Shown here piece by piece: positions 8,439 through 17,707 of a stretch of 64,000 nucleotides of DNA. The notes below the pieces were generated by a model. The model was given only the letters and a program-made list of their open reading frames with translations. It made no database searches and was not told where the DNA came from. Source of the DNA: Hymenobacter sp. YC55 (GTDB lineage Bacteria; Bacteroidota; Bacteroidia; Cytophagales; Hymenobacteraceae). The first letter of the stretch is position 1. Each line of letters begins with the position of its first letter. Made by a program: the position numbers and the translations under genes. The stretch lies in assembly GCF_029433095.1 (NCBI RefSeq), contig NZ_JARNTX010000002.1:1606176-1670175 (forward strand), given 5' to 3'.

Positions 8439-11400
8439 ATGCGAAACACCTACCCTATTGCGAGGCTGGCGCTAACATTGGCTTGGCCTCTTGCTGGCAC
8501 CTTATTGCACACAACGGCCCTGGCGCAAACTGATGGTAGCCAAGCCTACACCCTACAAGGCCGAGTCACGGACGAGCGAGGCCAAGGGGTGCCCGGTACT
8601 ACGGTGCTGCTAGGTGGCACCACCCTAGGCACCGCCACCAACGCCGAAGGCAACTACACGTTGCCCGTGCGAGTGAAGCCCGGCGCCTACACGCTCACGT
8701 TTTCTACTATCGGCTATAAAGCGCAGTCCCGGCCGATAACGCTAGGAAGTACCCCTTCCGTAAGCACCGATATTGCGCTAGCGGAAGCCCGCCAGAATCT
8801 GGACGACGTAGTAATAATTGGCTCCACTATCAGCGTAAACAAGCGCGAATTGGGCAACGCCATCAGCACCGTAACGGCCCGCGACCTAGAACAAACCGGT
8901 ACTGGCGGCGCGCTCAACGCCCTGCAAGGCAAACTTCCCGGCGCCCAGATTGTGCAGAACTCCGGCGACCCCTCAGGCTCGCTTTCCGTGCGGCTGCGGG
9001 GCATCCATTCGTTGGCAGGCTCCTCCGACCCGTTGTATGTAATTGACGGGGTAATTGTGAGTAACAACAGCACCAACGTGTCGCAGCTGGCGGCAGCCAA
9101 TGATAACGGCATTGGGACAGCCAGCGCCGGGCAGAACCGCCTAGCTGACCTCAACCCCAACGATATTGCCAGTATCAACGTCATCAACGGGGCGGCCGCC
9201 GCAGCGCAATACGGCTCGCGGGCGTCCAATGGCGTGGTGCTCATTACCACCAAACGTGGCACAACGGGCGCGGCGCGGGTATCGGTATACACTAGCTTCA
9301 ATATAAATGAGCTGCGCAAATCGGTGCCGGTGAACACGTACGGCAAGCAGTTTGGCTTCGCGGGGCTGCGCCTCTACACCATTGGGGCACCCACGGCTCA
9401 GCAACTAGCTGCCAACCCCGGCACTACCACCACGGGCATCACGCGGGCGGGTGCCGTCACTCAGCTGGCCACTAACCTTGTGGATGTATCTCGCTATAAC
9501 TATTTCAACGACGTTTTCCGGACCGGCTACGGTACCGACAATGGCGCGTCGGTGGCAGGCGGGGCTGATCGGACGCAGTACCTGGTGTCAGTAGGTTACT
9601 TGAAAAACCAGGGCATTATCGAGGGGACGGATTTCACACGCTACAACGTGCGAGCCAGAGTAGACCAGCGCCTCGCCACCTGGGCGCGTGCTTCAGTAGG
9701 GGTGGCCTACAACAACAGCTTCTCCAACGAGAAGGCCAATGGCAATGTGTTCTACAGCCCCATCAACTCCATCAACATCACCAACAACATCTACGACATC
9801 AATCAGCGTGATGCCAGCGGCAACCTGCTGGCCGTAGAGCCTACTCGCGTCAACCCACTGTCCACCATCGAGGACATGAAGTTTACGCAGCGCATCAACC
9901 GCACCATCAGCGACTTGCAAATCAACCTGACGCCATTCAAAGGCTTCTCGCTCGACTACATTCTAGGGGTGGATACCTACTCGCAGGCAGGCCAGAACTA
10001 CATCCGGCCGTATCCATACCAAGCTACGGCAGGTCTACCCTTGGCGCGCTACCCCAACGGTTTCGCGGCCAACGCTAACAACAACGTGCTCCAGCTGAAC
10101 TCCGACGTGAACCTAGGCTACGACCGACAACTCACTGAGGACGTGAAAGTGACGGTGCTGGCCGGCTACAGCTACCAGTATCTGCGTGGCGAGCTAGTGC
10201 GTACCCAGGGGCAAAACCAGGCGCCGTTCATTACTACTGTCAGCGGTTCGGGGAGCACCACGGTGGCTTCTGGCTACGGGCTAGAACAGTTTGACTTGAG
10301 CGGTATTTTCGGGCAGGCTACGTTCGGCTTCCGCAACCTGGCCTTCGTGACAGGGGCCGTGCGGCGCGACCGTTCGTCGAAATTTTCGCCTTCGGAAACC
10401 AACCAATATTACCCTAAAGTGAGTGGTTCATTGGTTGTCTCTGATTTAGACTTATGGAAGAACGCCGGCTACGCTAAGGCCTTCAATACCCTCAAGCTAC
10501 GGGCCAGCTACGGCGAGGCTGGCAACTTGAACGGAATTGGCGCATATGACCGTTTCTACCAGTTTACGCCGGTTGCTTTCCAGGGCCGCGCCACGTTTGT
10601 GCCCAATGCACAGTTGGCCAACCCGCGGGTACGGCCAGAGCGGGTGGCCGAGTTGGAACTAGGAGCTGACCTGGGCTTTTTGAACGATCGACTGGGCCTG
10701 GGCGTGACGGTGTACAATCAAAAAACCAAGGATTTGGTGGTAAATCGACCAATTTCGCCTTCGCGCGGTGGCTCTTCTATCATCGAAAACGTAGCCCGGC
10801 TCAACAACAAGGGCGTGGAACTGCAATTGAGTGCCACACCCGTAAGAACTGCTGATTTCAGCTGGGATTTCACGGCCATCTTCAGCCGTAACCGCAACAA
10901 GATTGTGGATCTGGTGGGCTCAACGGCCACCTCCGTCGACAACGTAGCGGGCGCGCCGGTGTATCTAATCAACGGGCAGCCAGCCGGCGTGTTCTACGGC
11001 TCCGCATATGCTCGTAATCCTGACGGCTCGCTTCTGCTTACGCCTCAAGGCTTCCCACAGGACGAGCGCGCTACCGGTCAGTCGACGGGTGATATTAGCT
11101 TTACCACTGCCCGGGAGGCTAATGGTCAGCCCAGTTATGCTCAAGGCACCAGCATTGCCAACGTCATTATTGGTAACCCGAACCCTGACTGGACCGGTTC
11201 ATTCAGCACCAATTTCACGTATAAGAAGCTCTCGTTGCGGGTGTTGTTTGATGCAGTGCAAGGCGTAGATGTGTTCAATGCCGATTATCGCACGCGCCAA
11301 GGTGTTGGCCTCGGTGACTTAGCCGAAAAAGAATTGCGGGGTGACTTGCCGCGCGGCTACATCTTCTCTGTCTACAACACACAAGAGTTTCGCATTGATG

Positions 11401-11639
11401 ATGGCTCGTTTGTGAAGTTGCGCGAAACAGCGCTTACCTACACGCTGCCTACCATCAGCAAGTTCATCAGCAACATCAACGTGTCGTTGATAGGCCGGAA
11501 CCTGTACTCATGGGATGATTATAAGGGCTTTGACCCCGAAACCAGCGCGGGTGGTTCCTCTGACTTGCTGCGAGCCATTGACTTCGGCAACGTGCCCATT
11601 CCGCGCACTTATCAGCTCCGTTTGTCGGCTACTTTCTAG
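8439..11639 (+). CDS. SusC/RagA-type TonB-linked outer-membrane receptor (second locus)
   Basis: The 1066-residue product has a signal peptide ending near residue 30 (ALAQ), a CarboxypepD_reg-like domain (about 38-115, LQGRVTDERGQGVPGTTV), a plug with the receptor signature (VRLRGIHSLAGSSDPLYVIDGVIV, about 184-207) and a beta-barrel that ends in Phe. The plug carries a longer insertion after VIVSNNSTNVSQ than the divergent neighbour, and the two proteins are clearly different receptors rather than a recent duplication. A SusD-like lipoprotein follows after 34 bases, so this is a standard SusC-SusD pair. The ligand is unknown. Confidence 0.95.
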   Translation: MRNTYPIARLALTLAWPLAGTLLHTTALAQTDGSQAYTLQGRVTDERGQGVPGTTVLLGGTTLGTATNAEGNYTLPVRVKPGAYTLTFSTIGYKAQSRPITLGSTPSVSTDIALAEARQNLDDVVIIGSTISVNKRELGNAISTVTARDLEQTGTGGALNALQGKLPGAQIVQNSGDPSGSLSVRLRGIHSLAGSSDPLYVIDGVIVSNNSTNVSQLAAANDNGIGTASAGQNRLADLNPNDIASINVINGAAAAAQYGSRASNGVVLITTKRGTTGAARVSVYTSFNINELRKSVPVNTYGKQFGFAGLRLYTIGAPTAQQLAANPGTTTTGITRAGAVTQLATNLVDVSRYNYFNDVFRTGYGTDNGASVAGGADRTQYLVSVGYLKNQGIIEGTDFTRYNVRARVDQRLATWARASVGVAYNNSFSNEKANGNVFYSPINSINITNNIYDINQRDASGNLLAVEPTRVNPLSTIEDMKFTQRINRTISDLQINLTPFKGFSLDYILGVDTYSQAGQNYIRPYPYQATAGLPLARYPNGFAANANNNVLQLNSDVNLGYDRQLTEDVKVTVLAGYSYQYLRGELVRTQGQNQAPFITTVSGSGSTTVASGYGLEQFDLSGIFGQATFGFRNLAFVTGAVRRDRSSKFSPSETNQYYPKVSGSLVVSDLDLWKNAGYAKAFNTLKLRASYGEAGNLNGIGAYDRFYQFTPVAFQGRATFVPNAQLANPRVRPERVAELELGADLGFLNDRLGLGVTVYNQKTKDLVVNRPISPSRGGSSIIENVARLNNKGVELQLSATPVRTADFSWDFTAIFSRNRNKIVDLVGSTATSVDNVAGAPVYLINGQPAGVFYGSAYARNPDGSLLLTPQGFPQDERATGQSTGDISFTTAREANGQPSYAQGTSIANVIIGNPNPDWTGSFSTNFTYKKLSLRVLFDAVQGVDVFNADYRTRQGVGLGDLAEKELRGDLPRGYIFSVYNTQEFRIDDGSFVKLRETALTYTLPTISKFISNINVSLIGRNLYSWDDYKGFDPETSAGGSSDLLRAIDFGNVPIPRTYQLRLSATF

Positions 11640-11673
11640 CCACAGGTTCTAGCTTCCAATATTTCGTCTTCTC

Positions 11674-12990
11674 ATGAAAAAGATACTAGTAGTGTTGGCT
11701 GTCCTGTCGTTTACGATGGGTAGCTGCAACAAGGAATACCTCAACCCGAGTACGGCCAGCGATGAGCAGGTGCTCTCCAATTCCGACGGTTTGATTACGG
11801 TATGCAACGGCATGCAATCGCGCTTCACCACAGGCGGGGCTCTTAGTCCCCTCTACAACACGGTGGCTGCCGGGGGACTGACTACCCGAGAGCTAACAAT
11901 AATCAACGTCGGTAACATCGAGGAGTATAACGTTAGTCTTGGCGCCGGCAACGTCACCAACCTCAATGGTGTAGTGCGCAACCTTTGGACCCAGTCGCAG
12001 TTGGTACGTGCCAATGCCGACTTAGTGTTAGCCAATGCCAACAATGCCGCCGACCCAGCCACGCGTAGCGGTGTCGTGGCCTATGCTAGTATTTTTCGGG
12101 CCCTGGCCTTGGGCACGCTGGCACAGTATTTCCAGCAAATACCCATCGTAACGCAGGAAAATGCGCCTTTCGTTGACCGGGTGGCCGCGTTGCAGTCAGC
12201 AGTAACACAATTAGAAGCGGCAGCTACCCAACTCACTTCCACGCCGGTATCGGCTGATTTCAACAGTAAAATCATTGGCGGTATCAACTTGCCCAATACG
12301 TTGCAGGCCCTCATTGCTCGCTATAGCCTACTAGCAGGCGACTACGACAAAGCTATTGCCGCCGCTGGGCGTGTGGACCTGAGCAGCCGGTCGTATTTCA
12401 CCTTCGACGATTTGGCCCGCAATGCGGTATTCGAGGTAGCTTTCGGTAACCGCAACGTTTTTGAGCCAACGGATGTGAATTTAGGGTTGACGGGGCCCTT
12501 GGCTCCTGAAGCCAACGACCGGCGGATTCCGTTTTACACCCGCGCCAACCCTACCTCAACCCAGAACCGTGGTACTGGGTTCTATACCGCCAGCTCTGCG
12601 CCTGTTCCGGTGTACGTACCCGGCGAAATGCTGTTGATCCGGGCTGAAGCGTACGCCCGTAAAAACGACCTAGTTAACGCCGTGACGGAATTAAATCGGG
12701 TGCGTACTAGCACTGCTGCTGCTACGGTCGTCAATAACTTGCCCACGGCGCCTCCCGGCGCAGGGCTGCCTCCCTATGCGGGGGGCCTTACGCAAGACGC
12801 TATTCTGCTGGACATCTACCGCAACCGACAAGTTGAGCTAGCTTTTCAAGGGTTTCGCCTCGAGGATAACCGTCGCTTCAACCGCCCTGGTCCTGGCAGC
12901 ACTGGTGCGGAGCGTAACCGCAACTTCTTCCCGTATCCGCGGGTAGAGCGCGAAAACAACCCCGCTACTCCCGAAGACCCGGCTATTTAA
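11674..12990 (+). CDS. SusD/RagB-like lipoprotein, short form
   Basis: This 438-residue protein has a lipobox (FTMGSC, Cys18) followed by NKEYLNPSTAS, the usual start of a mature SusD. The C-terminal part has the typical RAEAYARKNDLVNAVTELNRVR helix pair and the IYRNRQVELAFQGFR segment. It should form the surface lid of the SusC barrel encoded 34 bases upstream. At 438 residues it is about 60-100 shorter than most SusD proteins, mainly in the central region, which could mean a small ligand. A terminator hairpin follows at 13019. Confidence 0.92.
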   Translation: MKKILVVLAVLSFTMGSCNKEYLNPSTASDEQVLSNSDGLITVCNGMQSRFTTGGALSPLYNTVAAGGLTTRELTIINVGNIEEYNVSLGAGNVTNLNGVVRNLWTQSQLVRANADLVLANANNAADPATRSGVVAYASIFRALALGTLAQYFQQIPIVTQENAPFVDRVAALQSAVTQLEAAATQLTSTPVSADFNSKIIGGINLPNTLQALIARYSLLAGDYDKAIAAAGRVDLSSRSYFTFDDLARNAVFEVAFGNRNVFEPTDVNLGLTGPLAPEANDRRIPFYTRANPTSTQNRGTGFYTASSAPVPVYVPGEMLLIRAEAYARKNDLVNAVTELNRVRTSTAAATVVNNLPTAPPGAGLPPYAGGLTQDAILLDIYRNRQVELAFQGFRLEDNRRFNRPGPGSTGAERNRNFFPYPRVERENNPATPEDPAI

Positions 12991-13018
12991 ACTTCTGGTT
13001 TAGGACTAGAAATTTCTG

Positions 13019-13062
13019 GCAGTTCTTCTCCTTTCGAGGAGGAGAACTGCTAGTTTATTTTT
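13019..13062 (+). terminator. Intrinsic terminator after the SusC-SusD pair
   Basis: A GC-balanced stem (GCAGTTCT.CTCC with GGAGGAGAACTGC) is followed by a T-rich run (TAGTTTATTTTT). Confidence 0.75.
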
Positions 13063-13138
13063 ACTCTTAGTAGCACCGCGCCCATCTACAAGTTAATGTA
13101 AGTTGCTGGCTCTATGTAGCCGTTCATTTAACCTCCTC

Positions 13139-14308
13139 ATGCAAACTACTACCCAGGCTGCTGTCGAAACTACGCATGCTCAGCCGTTGGTTGAAGCGTC
13201 GCAGCCGGCGCGGCTTATCTCGCTCGACGTGTTCCGTGGTATCACGGTGGCAGCCATGATACTGGTCAACAATCCGGGGGATTGGGGGCACATTTATGCG
13301 CCGCTGGAGCATGCGCACTGGCACGGCTGCACGCCTACCGACCTAATATTTCCGTTCTTTCTCTTCATAGTGGGGGTGAGTATCGTGTATGCACTGGATG
13401 GGGCGCGGCGGCAGCCCGAAGCGCACGGGCGCACGATGGTGCGGATACTGAAGCGTTCAGCCATCTTGTTTGGGCTTGGGCTGCTTTCGGCGCTGTTCCC
13501 GAAGTTCGAGTTCGAGACGGTGCGGATTCCGGGGGTGCTGGCGCGGATTTCGTGGGTGTTTTTGATCTGCGGAATCCTGTTTCTGAAAACCACTCGGCGG
13601 CAGCAAATTGGGTTGCTGGCTTTCAGTTTGATTTTCTACAACGTGCTGATGCAAGTGGTGCCGGTGCCCGGTTTCGGACCAGCCAACTTGGAAGCTAGCA
13701 CCAACCTAGGCGCGTGGCTGGATCGGCTGGTTTTCACCGAGAACCACCTGTGGTCGAGCAGCCGCACCTGGGACCCGGAAGGACTGCTCGGCACGCTGCC
13801 GGCCGTAGGCACTGGCTTGCTGGGCATGCTCACCGGGCAGTGGCTGCGCCGCAAAGACGTGGACCCGGCCACTCGGGTGGCGTGGCTTTTTGTAGCAGGC
13901 GGGGCGGCCGTTATTTTGGGCCTTATCTGGAACGGATGGTTTCCTATCAACAAGGCACTCTGGACAAGCTCCTTTGTGCTTTACGCTGGCGGACTGGCCA
14001 TGGCCACCCTGGCGGGCCTTTATTGGCTGACCGATGTGCAAGGCTACCGCCGATTTACTACGCCAGCACTGGTGTATGGCGTCAATGCCATTACGGTGTT
14101 TTTCCTGTCGGCTATTGTGGCCAAGTCGCTTAATAGTATCGAGGTAACGGGAGCCCATGTGCCTCTCAAAACCTGGCTCTACACCACTTTTTTCACGCCG
14201 TATTTCAGCCCGATTAATGCTTCGCTGGCCGGGGCTATTGTGTGCGTTCTGATTTGGTTGGGCATCTTATGGGTGATGTATAAGAAGCAAATCATCATCA
14301 AGGTCTGA
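13139..14308 (+). CDS. HGSNAT/NagX-like (DUF5009) multi-pass acyltransferase-family membrane protein
   Basis: The 389-residue protein has a short cytoplasmic N-terminus, then LISLDVFRGITVAAMILVNNPG, the hallmark of heparan-alpha-glucosaminide N-acetyltransferase-like proteins, followed by about ten membrane segments. The loop with HAHWHGCTPTDLIFPFFLFIVG is also typical. In human lysosomes the family transfers acetyl groups across the membrane to amino sugars; bacterial members are often found with glycan-uptake genes. The ATG at 13139 is preferred over an upstream in-frame start at 13103 because the conserved part begins soon after it. Location next to the SusC-SusD pair suggests a role in handling an imported amino-sugar compound, which is inference. 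Confidence 0.85.
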   Translation: MQTTTQAAVETTHAQPLVEASQPARLISLDVFRGITVAAMILVNNPGDWGHIYAPLEHAHWHGCTPTDLIFPFFLFIVGVSIVYALDGARRQPEAHGRTMVRILKRSAILFGLGLLSALFPKFEFETVRIPGVLARISWVFLICGILFLKTTRRQQIGLLAFSLIFYNVLMQVVPVPGFGPANLEASTNLGAWLDRLVFTENHLWSSSRTWDPEGLLGTLPAVGTGLLGMLTGQWLRRKDVDPATRVAWLFVAGGAAVILGLIWNGWFPINKALWTSSFVLYAGGLAMATLAGLYWLTDVQGYRRFTTPALVYGVNAITVFFLSAIVAKSLNSIEVTGAHVPLKTWLYTTFFTPYFSPINASLAGAIVCVLIWLGILWVMYKKQIIIKV

Positions 14309-14362
14309 AGTAGGAGTAGCCGGTTGTTCCTGCCAAGACGTAGGAATTTCCGTACTTCCGTT

Positions 14363-14899
14363 ATGAAAAAACTGTGGATACTGGCGGCCAGTCTTTTGCT
14401 GGCGGCCCCAATCGTGAATGCCCAATCAACAACTTCCACGGCTACGGCCTCGGCCGCGCCGGTTTCGGCCAGCCACCGCAAAGCCGCTGAAGAACTGCTC
14501 GTTGTAACGGGAAGTGAGAAGAACACCACCTCCATGATGAATCAAATGTTGGAGGCGCAAATAGCCCAGCGTCCTGAAATGAAGGCGGTGGAACCCGAAA
14601 TGCGCGCCTTTATCACGAAGTACATGGGTTGGCAGGCCATCAAAGAAGATATTACCTCACTCTACACCAAGGAGTTCACGGAGAAGGAGCTAAAGGAGCT
14701 AACCAAGTTCTACCAGACGCCTACCGGCCGCAAAACCATTGAGAAAATGCCGCAGCTCATGATGGCTGGCGTAGAAATAGGGCAGAAGCGCGTGCAAGAG
14801 CACCTGCCAGAGCTACAGCAGGTTATCGGGGAGAAGATGAAGGCGCAGCAGCCTGCCACCCAACCACCCACAAGCCAGCCACCCGCAAAACCAGAATAG
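14363..14899 (+). CDS. Exported DUF2059 protein
   Basis: This 178-residue protein starts MKKLWILAASLLLAAP and has a signal peptide cut after VNAQ. The mature part matches the DUF2059 pattern: a helical bundle with LLVVTGSEKNTTSMMNQML, then a segment of the type YTKEFTEKELKELTKFYQTPTGRKTIEKMP. The family is periplasmic and has no established biochemical function. The C-terminal 25 residues are Gln/Pro/Thr-rich and probably disordered. An in-frame ATG at 14324 would add 13 residues before the signal sequence and is unlikely. A bidirectional terminator follows. Confidence 0.88.
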   Translation: MKKLWILAASLLLAAPIVNAQSTTSTATASAAPVSASHRKAAEELLVVTGSEKNTTSMMNQMLEAQIAQRPEMKAVEPEMRAFITKYMGWQAIKEDITSLYTKEFTEKELKELTKFYQTPTGRKTIEKMPQLMMAGVEIGQKRVQEHLPELQQVIGEKMKAQQPATQPPTSQPPAKPE

Positions 14900-14935
14900 G
14901 CTTGACCTAAGCTCGTTGATACGCTTAAATAAACA

Positions 14936-14984
14936 CCGAAAGGCCGTCAGGCTGAGTTTAAGCTCGGTCTGGCGGCCTTTCGGC
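14936..14984. terminator. Bidirectional terminator between convergent genes
   Basis: CCGAAAGGCCGTCAGGCTGAG pairs, with three mismatches, with CTCGGTCTGGCGGCCTTTCGG. It lies between the DUF2059 gene and the end of the minus-strand acyl-CoA ligase gene. Confidence 0.7.
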
Positions 14985-15003
14985 GTGAGAAGCTTTGAGT
15001 AAC

Positions 15004-16629
15004 TCACTGAAACGTGTAGCCTGCAAAATCCTGCCGCAACTTGGTTTTCAATAGCTTGCCAGTGGCCGTGTGCGGCAGTTCGTTTACGAATTCCACGGCA
15101 TCGGGCTTCCACCAAGTGGCTACTTTGCCATCGTAGTAGTTCAGAAGTTCTTCCTTGCTCACGGTGGCGTCGGGTTTGCGGACTACCACGAGTAGGGGCC
15201 GCTCGCTCCATTTGGGGTGGGGCACTCCAATGACAGCAGCCTCAGCTACTTGGGGATGAGCTATAGCCAAGTTCTCTAGCTCGATGCTGGAAATCCACTC
15301 GCCGCCCGACTTGATAACGTCTTTCGACCGGTCGGTTATTTGCATGAAGCCGTCGGGGTCGATGGTGGCTACGTCGCCGGTGCGGAACCAGCCGGACCTG
15401 GTTAGCTCGCCCGGATGGTTGGCCCGGAAATACTCGGCTACTACGAATGGCCCGCGCACCAGCAGGTCGCCGAAGGCAAGGCCGTCGGTGGGTAGCTCTT
15501 TGCCTTCGTCGTCCACTATCTTCATGTCGATGCCGAAAACCGAGCGGCCTTGCTTGGTTTGAATGGCAAATTGCTCGTCTTCGCTCAGCGACAGATGTTT
15601 GGTTTTGAGGGTACAGACCGTGCCGAGGGGCGAGGTTTCGCTCATGCCCCAGGCGTGCCGAATCTCCACGCCCAACTCTTCATCAAACGCTTTAAGGAGC
15701 GCCGGCGGGCAGGAGGCGCCACCCACAATCATGCGCTTGAGAGTGCTGAATTGCAGTTTTTTCTCGCGCATAAACGTCAGCAGCCCAAACCAGATGGTGG
15801 GTACACCCGCCGTGAACGTGACACCTTCCTGCTCATACAGTTCATACAAACTAGCCGCATCCAGGCCGGGACCGGGCATTACTAGTTTGCAGCCGTTGAG
15901 CGGTGCCGCATACGGAATGCCCCAGGCGTTGACGTGAAACATGGGGACCACGGGCAATACCACGTCGCGGGCCGAGCAGTTGAAACAGTCGGGCAGGGAG
16001 GCGGCGTAGGAGTGCAGCAAGGTAGAACGGTGCGAGTAGAGCACGCCCTTAGGCTGGTCGGTGGTGCCGGAGGTGTAGCAGAGAGAAGAAGCGGTGTTTT
16101 CGTCGAATACTGGCCACTCGAAGTCGGCGGATTGGGCGGCTATCAGGTCTTCGTAGCAGTGCAAGCCGCCCGGAAACTCCGTGTCGGGCATATGGGCCCG
16201 GTCGGTCATTAGTACCCAGCTTTCCACGGTGGGGCAGTGTGGTACTAGCTTTTCGGCCAGCGGCAGAAAGGTGAGGTCGAAAAACAGCACCTGGTCCTCG
16301 GCGTGGTTGATGATATATACCAGTTGCTCGAAAAACAGCCGGGGGTTGATGGTGTGGCAAACCGCCCCCATGCCCGAAATACCATAGTACAGCTCCAGAT
16401 GGCGGTGCGTGTTCCAGGCCAAGGTGCCCACGCGGGTGCCCCGGCGGACCCCAAGCTCAGTTAAGACATTAGCTACCTGCCGACTGCGGCGGCCTAGGTC
16501 GGCGTAGGTGTAGCGGTGAATCAGGCCTTCCGGCATGCGCGACACAACTTCGGTATCGGCGTGCCACTTGGCGGCGTACTCCAGTAGCCCCGCAATGCGC
16601 AGGGGCTCGTTCATCATCAGACCTAACAT
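15004..16629 (-). CDS. Acyl-CoA ligase (AMP-forming; medium/long-chain fatty acid type)
   Basis: The 541-residue enzyme belongs to the ANL superfamily and would activate a fatty acid to its CoA thioester through an acyl-adenylate. Visible motifs are the ATP-binding loop SSLCYTSGTTDQPKGV, the MSETSP motif, GWFRTGDVATIDPDGF, DRSKDVIKSGGEWIS and the C-terminal catalytic Lys in TATGKLLKTKLRQ. The start MLGLMMNEPLRIAGLLEYAA matches the usual N-terminus of AlkK-type ligases, so the start at 16629 is chosen; the open frame continues 60 codons upstream without homology. It is a single gene, convergent with the DUF2059 gene. The exact chain length used is not predictable. Confidence 0.93.
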   Translation of the reverse strand: MLGLMMNEPLRIAGLLEYAAKWHADTEVVSRMPEGLIHRYTYADLGRRSRQVANVLTELGVRRGTRVGTLAWNTHRHLELYYGISGMGAVCHTINPRLFFEQLVYIINHAEDQVLFFDLTFLPLAEKLVPHCPTVESWVLMTDRAHMPDTEFPGGLHCYEDLIAAQSADFEWPVFDENTASSLCYTSGTTDQPKGVLYSHRSTLLHSYAASLPDCFNCSARDVVLPVVPMFHVNAWGIPYAAPLNGCKLVMPGPGLDAASLYELYEQEGVTFTAGVPTIWFGLLTFMREKKLQFSTLKRMIVGGASCPPALLKAFDEELGVEIRHAWGMSETSPLGTVCTLKTKHLSLSEDEQFAIQTKQGRSVFGIDMKIVDDEGKELPTDGLAFGDLLVRGPFVVAEYFRANHPGELTRSGWFRTGDVATIDPDGFMQITDRSKDVIKSGGEWISSIELENLAIAHPQVAEAAVIGVPHPKWSERPLLVVVRKPDATVSKEELLNYYDGKVATWWKPDAVEFVNELPHTATGKLLKTKLRQDFAGYTFQ

Positions 16630-17111
16630 AGAGCGGCGGGGAATGGTGGGATAGATGCCAAACAAGCTACCAAAAAATCGTTGTTTCCGCTGCTGTAAGC
16701 CAAGCTTGAGCAAAAAAAGTGGTGTTGGCACTGCTATGCCAAGCAAGAAGCACGGGCACGCAAAGCGACACAAAACCGTGCCGTCAACTATTAGTCTGCA
16801 ACCACCCAATACGGCAGTGCTTTAGTTGGCTGAGCAATATTTCAGTGAAGGCAGTGCGCAGCAGCAAGCACGCAAACCTGGCTAGGTGGTTGCTACACCA
16901 GAAAAAGGTAGTTTCTGGCTCGTAGTAGTGTACTTGTTTGAGCTTGGAGAAGAAGCCTTGACTGCTTTGTTTGCCGCCTTCAAGGCTTGCTCGCCTTCTT
17001 ATAAATTGATTTTATTCAGGCAAATAGGAATTTACGAGGTAAAAGTCAGCCATAGTTCAGCTTTTATCGTAAAAGGAAAAAGTGGAAGAATTGCCTTCCT
17101 CTTATTATCCT
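16630..17111. other. Divergent intergenic region, no gene seen
   Basis: These 482 bases lie between the divergent ligase gene and a small plus-strand gene. Several short open frames exist but none shows a domain or codon pattern. The promoters of both flanking genes should be here; no clear -7 box was found. Confidence 0.5.
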
Positions 17112-17558
17112 ATGTACCTCGATTATACTGCATCCGATTTCTTAACAGTCACCTACAACTGCGACACACACATATTAGTAGGTCGATGGCTGCGTCCCGT
17201 TACTCCAGTTGAATCCCGTCGTGGTTACGAGGAGTTGTTAATTGCCTCTCGTAAAGAAAAGGCAAGTTTTTGGCTGCTTGATGTGCGGCGGTGCCACTCC
17301 AGTGCCCCGGAAACCCAGCAGTGGCTTAAGGAAACCTATTATCCTAAGGTTACAGCTGAGTTAAGTACTCCGGTGTGTGTGGTGTACTTCATGTCGCCGG
17401 ATTTGCGCAAGGACTTCGAGGTGAATGGGGCGCCGTTGGAGTCAGCAACTTATGCAGGCAAATCCTTTCGCTTGAGTCTGTGCACCACGGAAGGCGAGTG
17501 TTTGGATTGGTTGCACCAACAGCAGCAGCCAGTTTCTCAGTTGCTGAACGCTAAGTAA
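17112..17558 (+). CDS. Small soluble protein, possible STAS/SpoIIAA-like fold
   Basis: I do not recognise a named family. The 148-residue product has no signal peptide. Its pattern, a strand (FLTVTYN), a strand (ILVGRW), a helix (SRRGYEELLIASRK), a strand (ASFWLLDVRR) and a helix (ETQQWLKETYYPKV), resembles the alternating beta-alpha order of small STAS/SpoIIAA-like proteins that are common in this group. The ATG at 17112 is used; a GTG at 17082, preceded by AAAGGAAAA, would add ten residues and is the alternative. A strong terminator follows at 17624, so it looks like a single-gene unit. Confidence 0.65.
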   Translation: MYLDYTASDFLTVTYNCDTHILVGRWLRPVTPVESRRGYEELLIASRKEKASFWLLDVRRCHSSAPETQQWLKETYYPKVTAELSTPVCVVYFMSPDLRKDFEVNGAPLESATYAGKSFRLSLCTTEGECLDWLHQQQQPVSQLLNAK

Positions 17559-17623
17559 GCCAGCTGGTACAAGCAACTCTTGTGGTAAAGGGAAATTCCT
17601 AAAGTCTTTCAACTACTCCATGC

Positions 17624-17657
17624 AAAAAGCCCCCACTGCTGCCAGTGGGGGCTTTTT
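17624..17657. terminator. Bidirectional intrinsic terminator
   Basis: AAAAAGCCCCCACTG and CAGTGGGGGCTTTTT form a perfect stem between convergent genes. Confidence 0.88.
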
Positions 17658-17707
17658 ATTGACTTAATGGAAGCAAGGCTACGAGGAACTACTTGCCTGT
17701 GCGGCGC

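Noticed and set aside
16886..17212. 108-codon plus-strand ORF overlapping the small STAS-like gene
   Set aside because: Wrong frame; the gene at 17112-17558 has a better pattern and its own terminator.
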